Assembly: GCF_024733015.1 (NCBI RefSeq)
Contig: NZ_JANKJG010000002.1
Coordinates: forward strand, 401,035 to 465,034
DNA: 64,000 nt
From: Pseudosulfitobacter koreensis
GTDB lineage: Bacteria > Pseudomonadota > Alphaproteobacteria > Rhodobacterales > Rhodobacteraceae
Direction of reading: 5' to 3'
The notes under the pieces were generated by a model that searched no databases, was not told the DNA's origin, and saw nothing but the letters and a program-made list of their open reading frames with translations. A program made the translations under genes and the position numbers. Below are positions 27,041 to 36,464 of this stretch, piece by piece (positions within the stretch are counted from its first letter, which is position 1; the number at the start of each line of letters is the position of its first letter).

Positions 27041-28465
27041 TCAGGCGTCGGCCCCGGTCAGGGCGCGTGCAAAATCCTCTGGGTCGAAAGCATCCAGATC
27101 GTCGATCTGCTCGCCCACGCCGATGGCATGGATCGGCAGGCCGAACTTGTCCGCCAGCGCCACAAGAACACCGCCCTTGGCGGTGCCATCAAGCTTGGTC
27201 ATCACCAGCCCCGAGACGTCCGCGACTTCCTGGAAAATCTTGACCTGGTTCAATGCGTTCTGACCCGTCGTTGCGTCCAGCACCAACAAGGTGTTGTGCG
27301 GTGCGCTGGGGTCCTTCTTGCGGATCACACGCACGATCTTGGCCAATTCCTCCATCAGATCGGCGCGGTTCTGCAACCGTCCTGCGGTGTCGATCATCAG
27401 CAGATCGGCACCCTCTTCCTGCGCGCGTGTCATCGCATCGAAGGCAAGGCTGGCCGGGTCTGACCCTTCGGGCGCCGTCATCACCGGCACGCCCGCGCGG
27501 TCGCCCCAAACTTGAAGTTGCTCGACGGCAGCGGCACGGAACGTGTCGCCGGCGGCGATCACCACCTTCTTGCCCGCGCCGCGGAACTGGCTGGCGAGCT
27601 TGCCGATGGTCGTCGTCTTGCCCGATCCGTTGACGCCCACCACCAGAACCACCTGCGGCGTCTTCGGATATATCGGCAGCGGCCGCGCGACGGGCTCCAT
27701 GATGCGAGCGATTTCCGTGGCCATCAGGTTTTTGATCTCGCCCACCGACAGCTTGCGCCCCATCCGCCCCTCGGCCATGTTTGCGGTCACACGCAAGGCG
27801 GTGTCGACGCCCATATCGGTCGAGATCAGCAACTCTTCGAGCTGTTCGAGCATGTCGTCGTCCAGCACACGGCGCACCACGGGCTGCGCGGCAGGCACGC
27901 GTTTGAACAACCGACCCAGCAGGCCACCCGCAGCAGGCTGGTTGGTCGCCTCCTCCTGCCCCGGATCGGCGGCGCGCGGCAGTTCGGCCGTCGCGGCCGC
28001 CGGGGTTTCCATCAGCGTGTCGACCGCCATCGTCGTCGGGCCAGGCCCCGGTGACGGGGGCAGATCGGGCTGCGGGGCCGGAATGGGTTCAGGCTCGGGC
28101 GTCGGGGACGGCTCGGGCGTTTGCGGAATTTCCGGCTCAGGCTCGGGCGGCAAGTCAGGCTCGGGCGTCGGTACGGGCGTGGGCTCCGGTGTCGGCTCGG
28201 GCTCCGGGGTGGGGATAGGTTCGGGCGGCAGATCCGGTGCGGGGTCGGGCGTGGGCGTCGGCACCTCGTCGGGCTGAGGTGCGGGCACGGGCTCCGGTTC
28301 GGGCGTCGGGGACGGCTCGGGCGCTGGGGTCGGATCGGCCGGTTGCGGCACGTCCGGTTCTGCGGCGCTGACTTCGCCGCCGTCCTCGACAATCGCTTCC
28401 AATCCTTCGTCAATCTTTGACGAGGATCTGAACATACGGTCCTTGAGTTTCTTGAAAAACGCCAT
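27041..28465 (-). CDS. ftsY: signal recognition particle receptor FtsY
   Basis: 474 residues. The C-terminal NG GTPase (about 190-474) has the P-loop 'GVNGSGKTTTIGKLA' (277-291), 'DTAGRLQNR' and 'TKLDGTAKGG'. It docks SRP-ribosome complexes at the inner membrane. The N-terminal A domain is unusual: residues 40-143 are nearly pure Pro-Glu-Pro-Thr repeats, built of near-identical DNA repeats, between a basic membrane-binding start (MAFFKKLKDRMFR) and the N domain. The ATG has a strong upstream A/G-rich site. Confidence 0.97.
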   Translation of the reverse strand: MAFFKKLKDRMFRSSSKIDEGLEAIVEDGGEVSAAEPDVPQPADPTPAPEPSPTPEPEPVPAPQPDEVPTPTPDPAPDLPPEPIPTPEPEPTPEPTPVPTPEPDLPPEPEPEIPQTPEPSPTPEPEPIPAPQPDLPPSPGPGPTTMAVDTLMETPAAATAELPRAADPGQEEATNQPAAGGLLGRLFKRVPAAQPVVRRVLDDDMLEQLEELLISTDMGVDTALRVTANMAEGRMGRKLSVGEIKNLMATEIARIMEPVARPLPIYPKTPQVVLVVGVNGSGKTTTIGKLASQFRGAGKKVVIAAGDTFRAAAVEQLQVWGDRAGVPVMTAPEGSDPASLAFDAMTRAQEEGADLLMIDTAGRLQNRADLMEELAKIVRVIRKKDPSAPHNTLLVLDATTGQNALNQVKIFQEVADVSGLVMTKLDGTAKGGVLVALADKFGLPIHAIGVGEQIDDLDAFDPEDFARALTGADA

Positions 28466-28530
28466 GATGCCTCGTTAGCTTGTTCAATTCTTAGCTAGTA
28501 CGCGCCGCAGCCTATGAAAAGGGCCAGTTG

Positions 28531-30234
28531 TCAGACCTCGTTGGGGAAATGTTTCATTGTGGACCGGATCGGGTTCGGTGCCGCCTGCCCCAGCCCGCAG
28601 ATCGATGCGTCCGCCATGGCGGTGCACAGCTCGTCCAGCAGCGGCTGGTCCCAGCGGTCGGCCTGCATCAGCTTCACGGCCTTTTCACAGCCCACACGGC
28701 AGGGTGTGCATTGCCCGCAGCTTTCGTCCTCAAAGAAGCGCAGCATGTTCAGCGCCGCATCGCGCGCTTTGTCGTGATCAGACAAAATAACGACAGCGGC
28801 GGACCCGATAAAGGTGCCATGTGGTTGCAATGTGTCAAAGTCCAATGGCACGTCATGCATCGACGCTGGCAGCAAACCCGACGAAGGACCGCCTGGTTGA
28901 TAGGCTTTGAACACGTGGCCCTCGGCCATGCCGCCTGCGACCTCGATGAGGTCAGTGATGGTCGAGCCTGCGGGCAGCAAATACACGCCTGGCTGCGCGA
29001 CACGGCCCGAAACCGAGTAGCTGCGCAGGCCCTTGCGGTCATTTTTCACAGTGCTGGACAGAACCTGCGGCCCCTCGCGGCAGATGCGGGCGACCCAGTG
29101 CAGGGTTTCAACATTGTGCACCAGCGTAGGGCGGTCGAAAATACCGACCTGCGCCACGAAAGGCGGACGATGACGCGGAATGCCGCGCTTGCCTTCGATG
29201 CTTTCGATCATGGCGCTTTCTTCGCCGCAGATATAGGCCCCCGCGCCGCGCCGCAGATCGACAAAGCCCTTATCCACAAGACCTGCGTCCTCCAGTGCGC
29301 TGATTTCACGGCGCAAAATCTCGATCACGGCGGGATATTCATCGCGCATGTAGATGAAACAGGTCTCGGCCTCGACCGCCCAAGCGGCGATCAGCATGCC
29401 CTCAAGGAACAGATGCGGTGTGCGTTCCAGATAGTAGCGATCCTTGAAGGTTCCGGGCTCGCCCTCGTCGCCGTTCACGGCCAGATAACGCGGACCTGCG
29501 TTCGCCCGCACAAAGCCCCACTTCTTGCCCGACGGAAATCCGGCACCGCCCAGCCCACGCAGGCCACTGTCCAGAACGCTCTGCTGAACCGCCTCCCAAT
29601 CGCCGCTCGTGCGAAACTTTAGCAACGCGTCATAGCCACCTGATTTTCTGTAATTTTCCAGATCTTCATGATGGGGGATAACCGTGTGGATATCTTTTGC
29701 GTCAATCGCCGCCTGCACCTTTTCCGGCGTCGCGTGATCAACATGGTTGTGACCCAGTTCCAGCACCGGGGCCGTGTCACAGCGGCCCATGCAAGGCGCA
29801 CGCAGCACGCGCACCTCGGCGGGGTCCAGCCCGGTTTGCAACGCAGATTTCAACGCCTGCGCACCGGCCAGTTCGCACGACAGGCTGTCGCAGACGCGGA
29901 TGGTCAGCGCGGGTGGCGGTGTCTCGCCTTCCTTCACCACGTCGAAGTGTGCGTAGAAGGTCGCGACCTCGTAGACTTCGGCCATCGAGATGCGCATTTC
30001 CTCGGCCAGCGCGCGCAGATGTGCCGCCGACAGATGGCCGTAAGCATCCTGAATCAAATGCAGAAACTCGATCAACAGGTCGCGCCTGCGCGGGGCATCG
30101 CCCAGCAGGGCACGCACATCCATCCACGGCTGATCCTCCAGCGCGCGGCCCTTGGGACGCACCCGGCCCTTGCCCTTGCCGGATTTCCAGACACCTTTCC
30201 GGTTGTCCCCGTTCTTGTCGTGATCGAATGCCAT
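28531..30234 (-). CDS. NuoE-NuoF fusion, NAD-linked formate dehydrogenase beta subunit type
   Basis: 567 residues. Residues 40-200 are a NuoE-like thioredoxin-fold domain with 2Fe-2S cysteines 115, 120, 148 and 152 ('CDSLSC', 'CMGRC'). From about 205 it is NuoF-like: 'GLGGAGFPSGKKW' (FMN/NADH), 'NGDEGEPGTFKDR', and the 4Fe-4S motif 'ESCGQCTPCRVGC' with a final Cys in 'SICGLGQ'. The size and fusion match the beta subunit of NAD-dependent formate dehydrogenases such as Methylobacterium Fdh1B. No molybdenum/tungsten alpha subunit is next to it; ftsY follows at 65 bp. Confidence 0.82.
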   Translation of the reverse strand: MAFDHDKNGDNRKGVWKSGKGKGRVRPKGRALEDQPWMDVRALLGDAPRRRDLLIEFLHLIQDAYGHLSAAHLRALAEEMRISMAEVYEVATFYAHFDVVKEGETPPPALTIRVCDSLSCELAGAQALKSALQTGLDPAEVRVLRAPCMGRCDTAPVLELGHNHVDHATPEKVQAAIDAKDIHTVIPHHEDLENYRKSGGYDALLKFRTSGDWEAVQQSVLDSGLRGLGGAGFPSGKKWGFVRANAGPRYLAVNGDEGEPGTFKDRYYLERTPHLFLEGMLIAAWAVEAETCFIYMRDEYPAVIEILRREISALEDAGLVDKGFVDLRRGAGAYICGEESAMIESIEGKRGIPRHRPPFVAQVGIFDRPTLVHNVETLHWVARICREGPQVLSSTVKNDRKGLRSYSVSGRVAQPGVYLLPAGSTITDLIEVAGGMAEGHVFKAYQPGGPSSGLLPASMHDVPLDFDTLQPHGTFIGSAAVVILSDHDKARDAALNMLRFFEDESCGQCTPCRVGCEKAVKLMQADRWDQPLLDELCTAMADASICGLGQAAPNPIRSTMKHFPNEV

Positions 30235-30471
30235 GTCGGTTCCTGCCAAGATATGCCCCCTGAGGGAGGCGAATTTAGGGCACATTACCCCATCGCCTTG
30301 CACCGCTTCAGCCCAAAAGCGACCCTTGAGGGCGGAATATGGGCCTCGGCTTCGCCACAAATATACCGATTTTGGTGAACTTGCGCGCATCGCAAGCGGT
30401 TGTGACGCGAATCCGCCGATCCGCATCGCTCGAGACTGGCGCGGCGCGCGCGGTTCTGGCAGTCTGGGCGC

Positions 30472-30864
30472 ATGATAACACGTATTTTGCTTCTCAGTGC
30501 CTTTCTGGCCGCACCGCTCGCTGCCGAACCGATGGATGCCGAGGCATTCGACGCCTATACCAAGGGAAAGACGCTGTTTTTTGGCTCTGGCGGCGCGCCC
30601 TATGGGGCCGAAATCTATCTCGACAACCGCCGCGTGCGCTGGTCGTTTCTGGATGGCGATTGCAAGGACGGCTATTGGTACGAAGAGGCGGGCAACATCT
30701 GTTTCGTCTACGAAGACCGCCCCGACCCGCAATGCTGGACGTTCGAGCGGCGCGGCGACGGGCTGACCGCGCAATTCCAGAACGATCCGGGGTCGCTGTC
30801 ACTGTACGAGGCGCAGGACCTGGGCGAGGAAATGCTCTGCCTTGGCCCCAAGATCGGGGTGTAG
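30472..30864 (+). CDS. conserved small secreted protein, function unknown
   Basis: 130 residues with a signal peptide (MITRILLLSAFLAAPLAA, cleaved before EPMD). The mature part has three cysteines and a compact beta-rich look: 'TLFFGSGGAPYGAEIYLDNR', 'DGDCKDGYWYEEAGNICFVY', 'PQCWTF'. I have seen this pattern in roseobacter hypothetical proteins but know no function. It is divergent from the NuoEF gene across 237 bp and converges on the class III aminotransferase. Confidence 0.75.
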   Translation: MITRILLLSAFLAAPLAAEPMDAEAFDAYTKGKTLFFGSGGAPYGAEIYLDNRRVRWSFLDGDCKDGYWYEEAGNICFVYEDRPDPQCWTFERRGDGLTAQFQNDPGSLSLYEAQDLGEEMLCLGPKIGV

Positions 30865-30902
30865 GCGTCCGCCGCAGTCCCGAAAGACCACGGCGCAACA
30901 CC

Positions 30903-32276
30903 TTATCCCAGAACGGTTTTCACCGCCCGTTCAGTGGCCGCAACCACCTGATCCGCGTCTTCACGGCTGAGGCAGAACGGCGGCGCAAAGCCGAGGATGT
31001 CGCCCTGCGGCATGGCCCGCGCAATCACCTTGTCCTGCGACAGCAGAGTGCCTGACACCTGCGCGCCGATCTTGTCGGCGGCATCAAAGAACGTGCGGCT
31101 GTCACGGTCCTTCACGAACTCGACCGCACAGAGCATCCCCTCGCCGCGGATATCGCCCACATGGGGGTGATTGCCCAAGGCCTCTGACATCGTCTTGTTG
31201 AGATAGGCACCGACCTCGCCCGCGTTGGCGATCAGGTTCAGATCGTCGATGAGTTTCAGGTTAGCGACACCCGCCGCAGCCCCGATGGGGTGAGCCGAAT
31301 AGGTCCAACCGTGGCCGATGGGGCCATTTTCATCGGTGCCCTGCTCCAGAACCTTCCAGACCTTGTCGCCGATGATTGAGCCCGACAGCGGCGCATAGGC
31401 CGACGTCAGCCCCTTGGCGATGGTGATGATATCAGCCTCAAGTCCGTAGTGATCGCTGCCGAACATTGTGCCCAGACGGCCAAAGCCGGTCACGACCTCG
31501 TCCACCACCAACAGGATATCGTGCTTTTTCAGCACAGCCTGGATCGCGGGCCAGTACCCTTCGGGCGGCGGCACGATGCCACCGGTGCCCAGGACAGGCT
31601 CGCCGATGAAGGCCGCGATGGTGTCGGCCCCTTCCCGTTCGATCTGCGCCTCAAGCTCGGACACGCAGTGGGCGACGAATTGCGCCTCGGTCTGGGACTG
31701 GTCCGCGCGGCGGAAATAATAGGGCGCCTCGGTGTGGATCACCTGATCAACGGGCAGATCAAACTTCTTGTGGAACAGCTCAAGCCCGGTCAACGAGCCC
31801 GTGACCAGCCCAGATCCGTGATAGCCCCGCCAGCGGCTGATGATCTTCTTCTTTTGCGGGCGGCCAAGGATGTTGTTGTAATACCAGATCAATTTCACAT
31901 TGGTTTCATTCGCATCCGACCCGCCGAGGCCAAAATACACCTTCGACATGTTCGACGGTGCACGGTCGAGGATCATCTTCGACAGCGTGATCGATGCCTC
32001 GGTGCCGTGGCCGACGTAAGAGTGATAATAGGCCAGTTCGCGCGCCTGATCGGCGATGGCTTCGGCGATTTCCTGACGCCCATAGCCGACGTTGACGCAG
32101 TAAAGCCCGGCGAAGGCATCGAGCAGGCGGTTGCCATCGCGGTCTTCGATGTGGACGCCGCTTGCGGTCTTGATCACACGATTGGGGCTTTCGCCGCGAG
32201 CGTGCTGGGCCAGATGGGTTGAGGGGTGAAAGAAATTCTCGCGGTCCCATTGATCCAGTTGATCGTTCTTCAGCAT
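30903..32276 (-). CDS. class III (omega) aminotransferase, pyruvate-dependent type
   Basis: 457 residues. Typical of the Rhodobacteraceae 'aspartate aminotransferase family' class III enzymes: 'GLYCVNVGYGRQEIAEAIADQ', 'YYHSYVGHGTEASI', 'VYFGLGGSDANETNVKL', 'SRWRGYHGSG', 'VVDEVVTGFGRLG', and the PLP lysine in 'ITIAKGLTSAYAPLSGS'. Related enzymes transfer amino groups from taurine, beta-alanine or aromatic amines to pyruvate; the substrate is not readable. ATG 32276 is preferred over 32297 because AAAGGA lies eight bases before it. Divergent from a cyclase-family hydrolase. Confidence 0.88.
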   Translation of the reverse strand: MLKNDQLDQWDRENFFHPSTHLAQHARGESPNRVIKTASGVHIEDRDGNRLLDAFAGLYCVNVGYGRQEIAEAIADQARELAYYHSYVGHGTEASITLSKMILDRAPSNMSKVYFGLGGSDANETNVKLIWYYNNILGRPQKKKIISRWRGYHGSGLVTGSLTGLELFHKKFDLPVDQVIHTEAPYYFRRADQSQTEAQFVAHCVSELEAQIEREGADTIAAFIGEPVLGTGGIVPPPEGYWPAIQAVLKKHDILLVVDEVVTGFGRLGTMFGSDHYGLEADIITIAKGLTSAYAPLSGSIIGDKVWKVLEQGTDENGPIGHGWTYSAHPIGAAAGVANLKLIDDLNLIANAGEVGAYLNKTMSEALGNHPHVGDIRGEGMLCAVEFVKDRDSRTFFDAADKIGAQVSGTLLSQDKVIARAMPQGDILGFAPPFCLSREDADQVVAATERAVKTVLG

Positions 32277-32474
32277 CCTGACGGTCCTTTCGCGCATTTT
32301 TTCGGTGTTGTTCCCGCAGACCTAGTGGATTTTCGCACAGACTGCCATGCTTGTGTGCCCTCCTGCGCCCCGCGTCGGGACGCAACGGAACGCGCGGGCA
32401 CCGCAGCCAGACATGGACGCAAGCCATCGCGGCGCGCCATGATGCCCCCGAAGACGCAGGGGGAGGAGACCCAC

Positions 32475-33512
32475 ATGACACAAAGATGGACACAAAGACC
32501 GCCGGGGTCGAACTGGGGCGATTTCGGGCCAGAGGACCAGATCGGGCGGCTGAACCTGATGGACCGAGCCAAGGTCAAACAGGGGCTGGCCGAAGCGGTC
32601 GAGGGGATCACGTTCTGTCTGTCCCTGCCGCTGGATTATCCCGGCGGCAGCGGGCTGAACCCGCGCCGCAAGCCGCCCGTGGTGCGCCCGACGCTGCGCG
32701 AGGGGGCGGTGAACTTCAACGCGACGATCCCCGGTGCGTCGGATGTGCTCTGCGACGATCTGGCGATTCTTCACCTGCAGTATTCGACGCAATGGGACGC
32801 GCTGTGCCATGTCGGCGGGCAGTTCGACACGCGCGGCGACGGCGAGACGGCGAAGGTGTTCTACAACGGTTACCGGGCGGGCGAACACATCATCGCGCCC
32901 GAAGCGCTGGACGATGCGGGCGTGGGCGCGGATATGAAGCCGCACAGCACCTCGCAGGCGACCGCATTGGGCATCGAAAACGCCGCCGCCCACGGCATTC
33001 AGGGGCGCGGCGTCATGGTCGATCTGCGGGCGCATTTCGGCGATGACCGCACGCTGGTGGGCTATGACAAGCTGATGCAGGTGATGGAACAGGATGGGGT
33101 CAGCATAGAGCCGGGCGACATGCTGGTGCTGCACACAGGCTTTGCCCAGGTGATCCTGGACATGAACAAGGACCCCGACGAGGAGCGTCTGCACAACGCC
33201 TGCGCGGTGCTGGACGGGCGTGATGCGCGGCTGTTGCAATGGATTACCGACAGCGGGATCGCGGCAATTGCCGCCGACAACTATGCGGTCGAGGGCTATC
33301 CCGCGACACCGGGCGACGGCTGTTGTTCCACCCTGCCCCTGCACGAGCATTGCCTGTTCAAGAACGGGATCATGCTGGGCGAATTGTGGCACCTCACGCC
33401 GCTGGCCGACTGGTTGCGGGCGAACGGGCGGTCGCGTTTCCTGATCACCGCGCCGCCCTTGCGTTTGCCTTCGGCGGTGGGTTCGCCCGTGACGCCGATC
33501 GCGACGGTCTAG
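32475..33512 (+). CDS. cyclase-family metal-dependent hydrolase
   Basis: 345 residues of the Cyclase (kynurenine formamidase-like) family. The metal site is in 'YSTQWDALCHVGGQFD' (the family HxGTHxDxxxH motif is relaxed here) with later 'LPLHEHCLFKNGIMLGE'; 'GDMLVLHTGF' and 'GIAAIAADNYAVEGYP' are family features. It has the longer form annotated as uncharacterised hydrolases rather than the 210-residue KynB. The start has GGGGAGGAG eight bases upstream. It overlaps xseA at the stop codons by four bases. Confidence 0.82.
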   Translation: MTQRWTQRPPGSNWGDFGPEDQIGRLNLMDRAKVKQGLAEAVEGITFCLSLPLDYPGGSGLNPRRKPPVVRPTLREGAVNFNATIPGASDVLCDDLAILHLQYSTQWDALCHVGGQFDTRGDGETAKVFYNGYRAGEHIIAPEALDDAGVGADMKPHSTSQATALGIENAAAHGIQGRGVMVDLRAHFGDDRTLVGYDKLMQVMEQDGVSIEPGDMLVLHTGFAQVILDMNKDPDEERLHNACAVLDGRDARLLQWITDSGIAAIAADNYAVEGYPATPGDGCCSTLPLHEHCLFKNGIMLGELWHLTPLADWLRANGRSRFLITAPPLRLPSAVGSPVTPIATV

Positions 33513-35053
33513 AAGAGTGATCCCTGATCGGGGGCCTTGGCGGCGGATTTCTTCGGGGCCGCCGCCTTGCCGCCGACCGTCAGCTTGCCGTCGGCAAATT
33601 CGATCTCCAGGCTGGCAGCTTTTTTCGCGCCGGCCTTGGTCGTAACCACATCGCCATCGCCACGCACCACCGCATAGCCTCGCGCCAGCGTCGCCTTGTA
33701 GCTCAGCGTTTCGCGCAAGCGGTCCATCGCGTCGATCTTACGGCGCAGGGTCTGGGTCTGGCCCTGCCCCGCCCGGACGATGCCAGAGGTCAGCCGGTCC
33801 AGATCGCGCCGTGCCGTGACGGTCTGTGCCGTAAGCGCGGCAGGGTCGAAACGGCCTGTGCGCGTGGTGAAACGGTCCGATTTCGCAGCCACCGCGCGGG
33901 CAAGTGCGGGCGCCAGGCGCGCCGATAGCTTGTCCAGATCACGCCGTGCGGTCATCACGCTGCGGCGCAGGGTGGCGGGGCGCAGGCTGCCCGATGCCTC
34001 TGACAGCTTGACCTTGCGGCGCTGGACGCCCGCAATCAGCGCGGGCCCCAGACGGTCGCCCAGCACGTCCAGCCGCTGGCGCGGGCCTTCCACCAGCACT
34101 TCCGGGCGCGGCAAGGCGCGGCCCAGATCCACCAGCCGCTGACGGCGGCGGATCAGCGTGGTCGACAGAGCCTGCGACATACGCGCACCCTGCCCGCCCA
34201 GCCATGCCATTAACTCATGGCGCACCGGCACCGCCAGTTCCGCTGCCGCCGTCGGCGTGGGCGCGCGCCGGTCGGACACGAAGTCGATCAGCGTGGTGTC
34301 GGTCTCGTGGCCCACGGCGGAAATCAGTGGAATATCAGACGCCGCCGCCGCCCGCGCGACGATCTCTTCGTTGAACCCCCACAGGTCCTCGACACTGCCG
34401 CCGCCACGCGCCACGATCAGCAGATCGGGCCGCGGCAGTGCACCACCCGGCGTCATCGCGTTGAACCCGGCGATGGCGCGGGCCACGTCGGCCGCACAGC
34501 GCTCGCCCTGCACCGCCACCGGCCAGATCAGCACCTTGCGCGGGAACCGGTCGCGCAAGCGGTGCAGGATGTCACGGATCACTGCCCCCGAGGGCGAGGT
34601 GACCACGCCGATGATGTCCGGCAGATAGGGTAAGGGCCGCTTGCGCGTCTCGTCGAACAGCCCCTCGGCCTGCAACATGCCCTTGCGCTTTTCCAGCAAC
34701 GCCATCAGCGCGCCCATGCCCGCGGGTTTGATGTCCTCAATGACGATCTGGTATTTCGACTGCCCGCCAAAGGTGGTGATCCGACCCGTGGCAATCACCT
34801 CCATCCCCTCTTCGGGCTGGGTGTGCAGACGGCTGGCGGTGCCTTTCCACATCACCCCGGAAATCACGCTGCGGTCGTCCTTGAGGTCAAGATACACGTG
34901 CCCCGAGCGCGGGCGCGACACCCGGCCCACCTCGCCGCGGATGCGGACATGGCCGAACTCGCCCTCGATCACCCGCTTGATTGCCCCCGAAAGCTCGGTG
35001 ACGCTGAACTCGGGGGAATTGCCGGCCTCGGCGGGGTCGTCGATCAGGTCCAT
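33509..35053 (-). CDS. xseA: exodeoxyribonuclease VII large subunit
   Basis: 514 residues. An N-terminal OB fold ('FSVTELSGAIKRVIEGEFG', 'VRIRGEVGRVSRPRSGHVYLDLKDD') precedes the catalytic domain ('IGVVTSPSGAVIRDILHRLRDR', 'DLLIVARGGGSVEDLWGFNEE', 'SAVGHETDTTLIDFVSDRRAPTPTAAAE') and a long coiled-coil C-terminus with three repeated 'RRDLDKL/RRDLDRL' helices. With XseB (not in the window) it degrades single-stranded DNA. A Lys/Ala-rich tail ends in DQGSLF. Divergent from purD, 78 bp apart. Confidence 0.96.
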   Translation of the reverse strand: MDLIDDPAEAGNSPEFSVTELSGAIKRVIEGEFGHVRIRGEVGRVSRPRSGHVYLDLKDDRSVISGVMWKGTASRLHTQPEEGMEVIATGRITTFGGQSKYQIVIEDIKPAGMGALMALLEKRKGMLQAEGLFDETRKRPLPYLPDIIGVVTSPSGAVIRDILHRLRDRFPRKVLIWPVAVQGERCAADVARAIAGFNAMTPGGALPRPDLLIVARGGGSVEDLWGFNEEIVARAAAASDIPLISAVGHETDTTLIDFVSDRRAPTPTAAAELAVPVRHELMAWLGGQGARMSQALSTTLIRRRQRLVDLGRALPRPEVLVEGPRQRLDVLGDRLGPALIAGVQRRKVKLSEASGSLRPATLRRSVMTARRDLDKLSARLAPALARAVAAKSDRFTTRTGRFDPAALTAQTVTARRDLDRLTSGIVRAGQGQTQTLRRKIDAMDRLRETLSYKATLARGYAVVRGDGDVVTTKAGAKKAASLEIEFADGKLTVGGKAAAPKKSAAKAPDQGSLF

Positions 35054-35131
35054 GGGCGGTGCCTTGCGTGCTTGTGTGGCGGGTGCGCGCAGACTAGAAC
35101 GCGGGGCAACAAAGGCCAAGGAGTGTGCGGC

Positions 35132-36397
35132 ATGAATATTCTGATCCTCGGCGCTGGTGGCCGTGAACATGCGCTGGCATGGGCGGTGGTGCAAAACCCC
35201 AAATGTGACAGGCTGATCGTCGCCCCCGGCAATGCGGGCATCGAAGCCATGGCGGAATGCGCGTCGCTCGACATCGAAGACGGCGGAGAGGTGATCGCTC
35301 TGGTCGAGGCGGAAGCGATCGACTTTGTCATCGTCGGCCCCGAGGCACCGCTGGCCAAAGGTGTCGCCGACCGTTTGCGCGATGCGGGCGTTCTGGTCTT
35401 CGGGCCCAGCGCCGCCGCCGCGCAACTGGAAGCGTCGAAGGCGTTTACCAAAGAGATTTGCGATGCCTGCGGGGCCAACACCGCCGCCTATGGCCATTTC
35501 ACCGATGCCGCGTCGGCCCGCGCCTATGTGCAAAAGCAAGGCGCGCCGATCGTGATCAAGGCCGACGGTCTGGCCGCTGGCAAGGGCGTGATCATCGCCG
35601 AAACCGTGGCCGAGGCCGAAGCCGCCATCAACGACATGTTCGGCGGTGCCTTCGGCGGAGCGGGCGCCGAAGTTGTGATCGAGGAGTTCATGGAAGGCGA
35701 GGAGGCCTCGTTTTTCGTGCTGTGCGACGGCACCGATGTGCTGCCGATGGGCACGGCGCAGGACCATAAGCGCGTCGGCGAAGGCGACACCGGCCCCAAC
35801 ACCGGCGGCATGGGCGCGTACTCCCCCGCGCCGGTGCTGACGGCTCAGATTGCGCAAACGGCTCTGGACCAGATCATCAAGCCATGCATGGACGAGATGG
35901 CCAAACGCGGAATGCCCTATCAGGGGGTGCTCTACGCGGGGCTGATGATCAAGGACGGCGTGCCGCGTCTGGTGGAATACAACGTGCGTTTCGGCGATCC
36001 GGAATGCCAGGTGCTGATGATGCGGCTGGGCGCGCAGGCGATGGACCTGATGCACGCCGCAGCCCAGGGGCGTCTGGCGGATGCGCGGGTGAACTGGGCC
36101 GACGATCACGCGATCACGGTGGTAATGGCGGCCAAGGGCTATCCTGATGCCTACGAGAAAGGCACCGTCATCGGCGGGCTGGACGCATTGCCCGAAGACA
36201 GCAGCAACATGGTGTTCCATGCAGGGACCAGACGCGAGGGCGGCGACGTGGTGGCCGTAGGGGGCCGCGTGCTGAACGTGACCGCGCGCGGCGCATCACT
36301 GGCCGAGGCGCGCGACCGCGCCTATGCGATGGTCGATGCGGTCGATTGGGACGGCGGCTTTTGTCGGCGCGATATCGGCTGGCGGGCGCTGGACTGA
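35132..36397 (+). CDS. purD: phosphoribosylamine-glycine ligase (GAR synthetase)
   Basis: 421 residues, second step of de novo purine synthesis. N-terminal 'MNILILGAGGREHALAWAV', ATP-grasp core with 'IVIKADGLAAGKGVIIAE' and 'DHKRVGEGDTGPNTGGMGAYSPAP', and 'EYNVRFGDPECQVLMMRL' are diagnostic. The ATG at 35132 follows AAGGAGTG. The frame opens 300 bases upstream within xseA on the other strand, which I take as chance. A family 1 intergenic repeat follows. Confidence 0.98.
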   Translation: MNILILGAGGREHALAWAVVQNPKCDRLIVAPGNAGIEAMAECASLDIEDGGEVIALVEAEAIDFVIVGPEAPLAKGVADRLRDAGVLVFGPSAAAAQLEASKAFTKEICDACGANTAAYGHFTDAASARAYVQKQGAPIVIKADGLAAGKGVIIAETVAEAEAAINDMFGGAFGGAGAEVVIEEFMEGEEASFFVLCDGTDVLPMGTAQDHKRVGEGDTGPNTGGMGAYSPAPVLTAQIAQTALDQIIKPCMDEMAKRGMPYQGVLYAGLMIKDGVPRLVEYNVRFGDPECQVLMMRLGAQAMDLMHAAAQGRLADARVNWADDHAITVVMAAKGYPDAYEKGTVIGGLDALPEDSSNMVFHAGTRREGGDVVAVGGRVLNVTARGASLAEARDRAYAMVDAVDWDGGFCRRDIGWRALD

Positions 36398-36402
36398 GCG
36401 GG

Positions 36403-36464
36403 CGCAGGGGCTCTGCCCCCGCGTCTGCGACGCGTCCCCGGAGTTTTTCCAGCAAGATGAAGGG
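36403..36464. repeat. dispersed intergenic repeat, family 1
   Basis: Second full copy of the element at 10182-10271: AGGGGCTCTGCCCCCG, then GCGTCTGCGACGCG (a further hairpin), CCCCGGAGTTT and GCAAGATGAAGGG. As in the first copy it abuts the stop codon of a minus-strand gene (36465). It fills the gap between purD and that convergent gene and may act as a transcription end for both. Confidence 0.75.
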
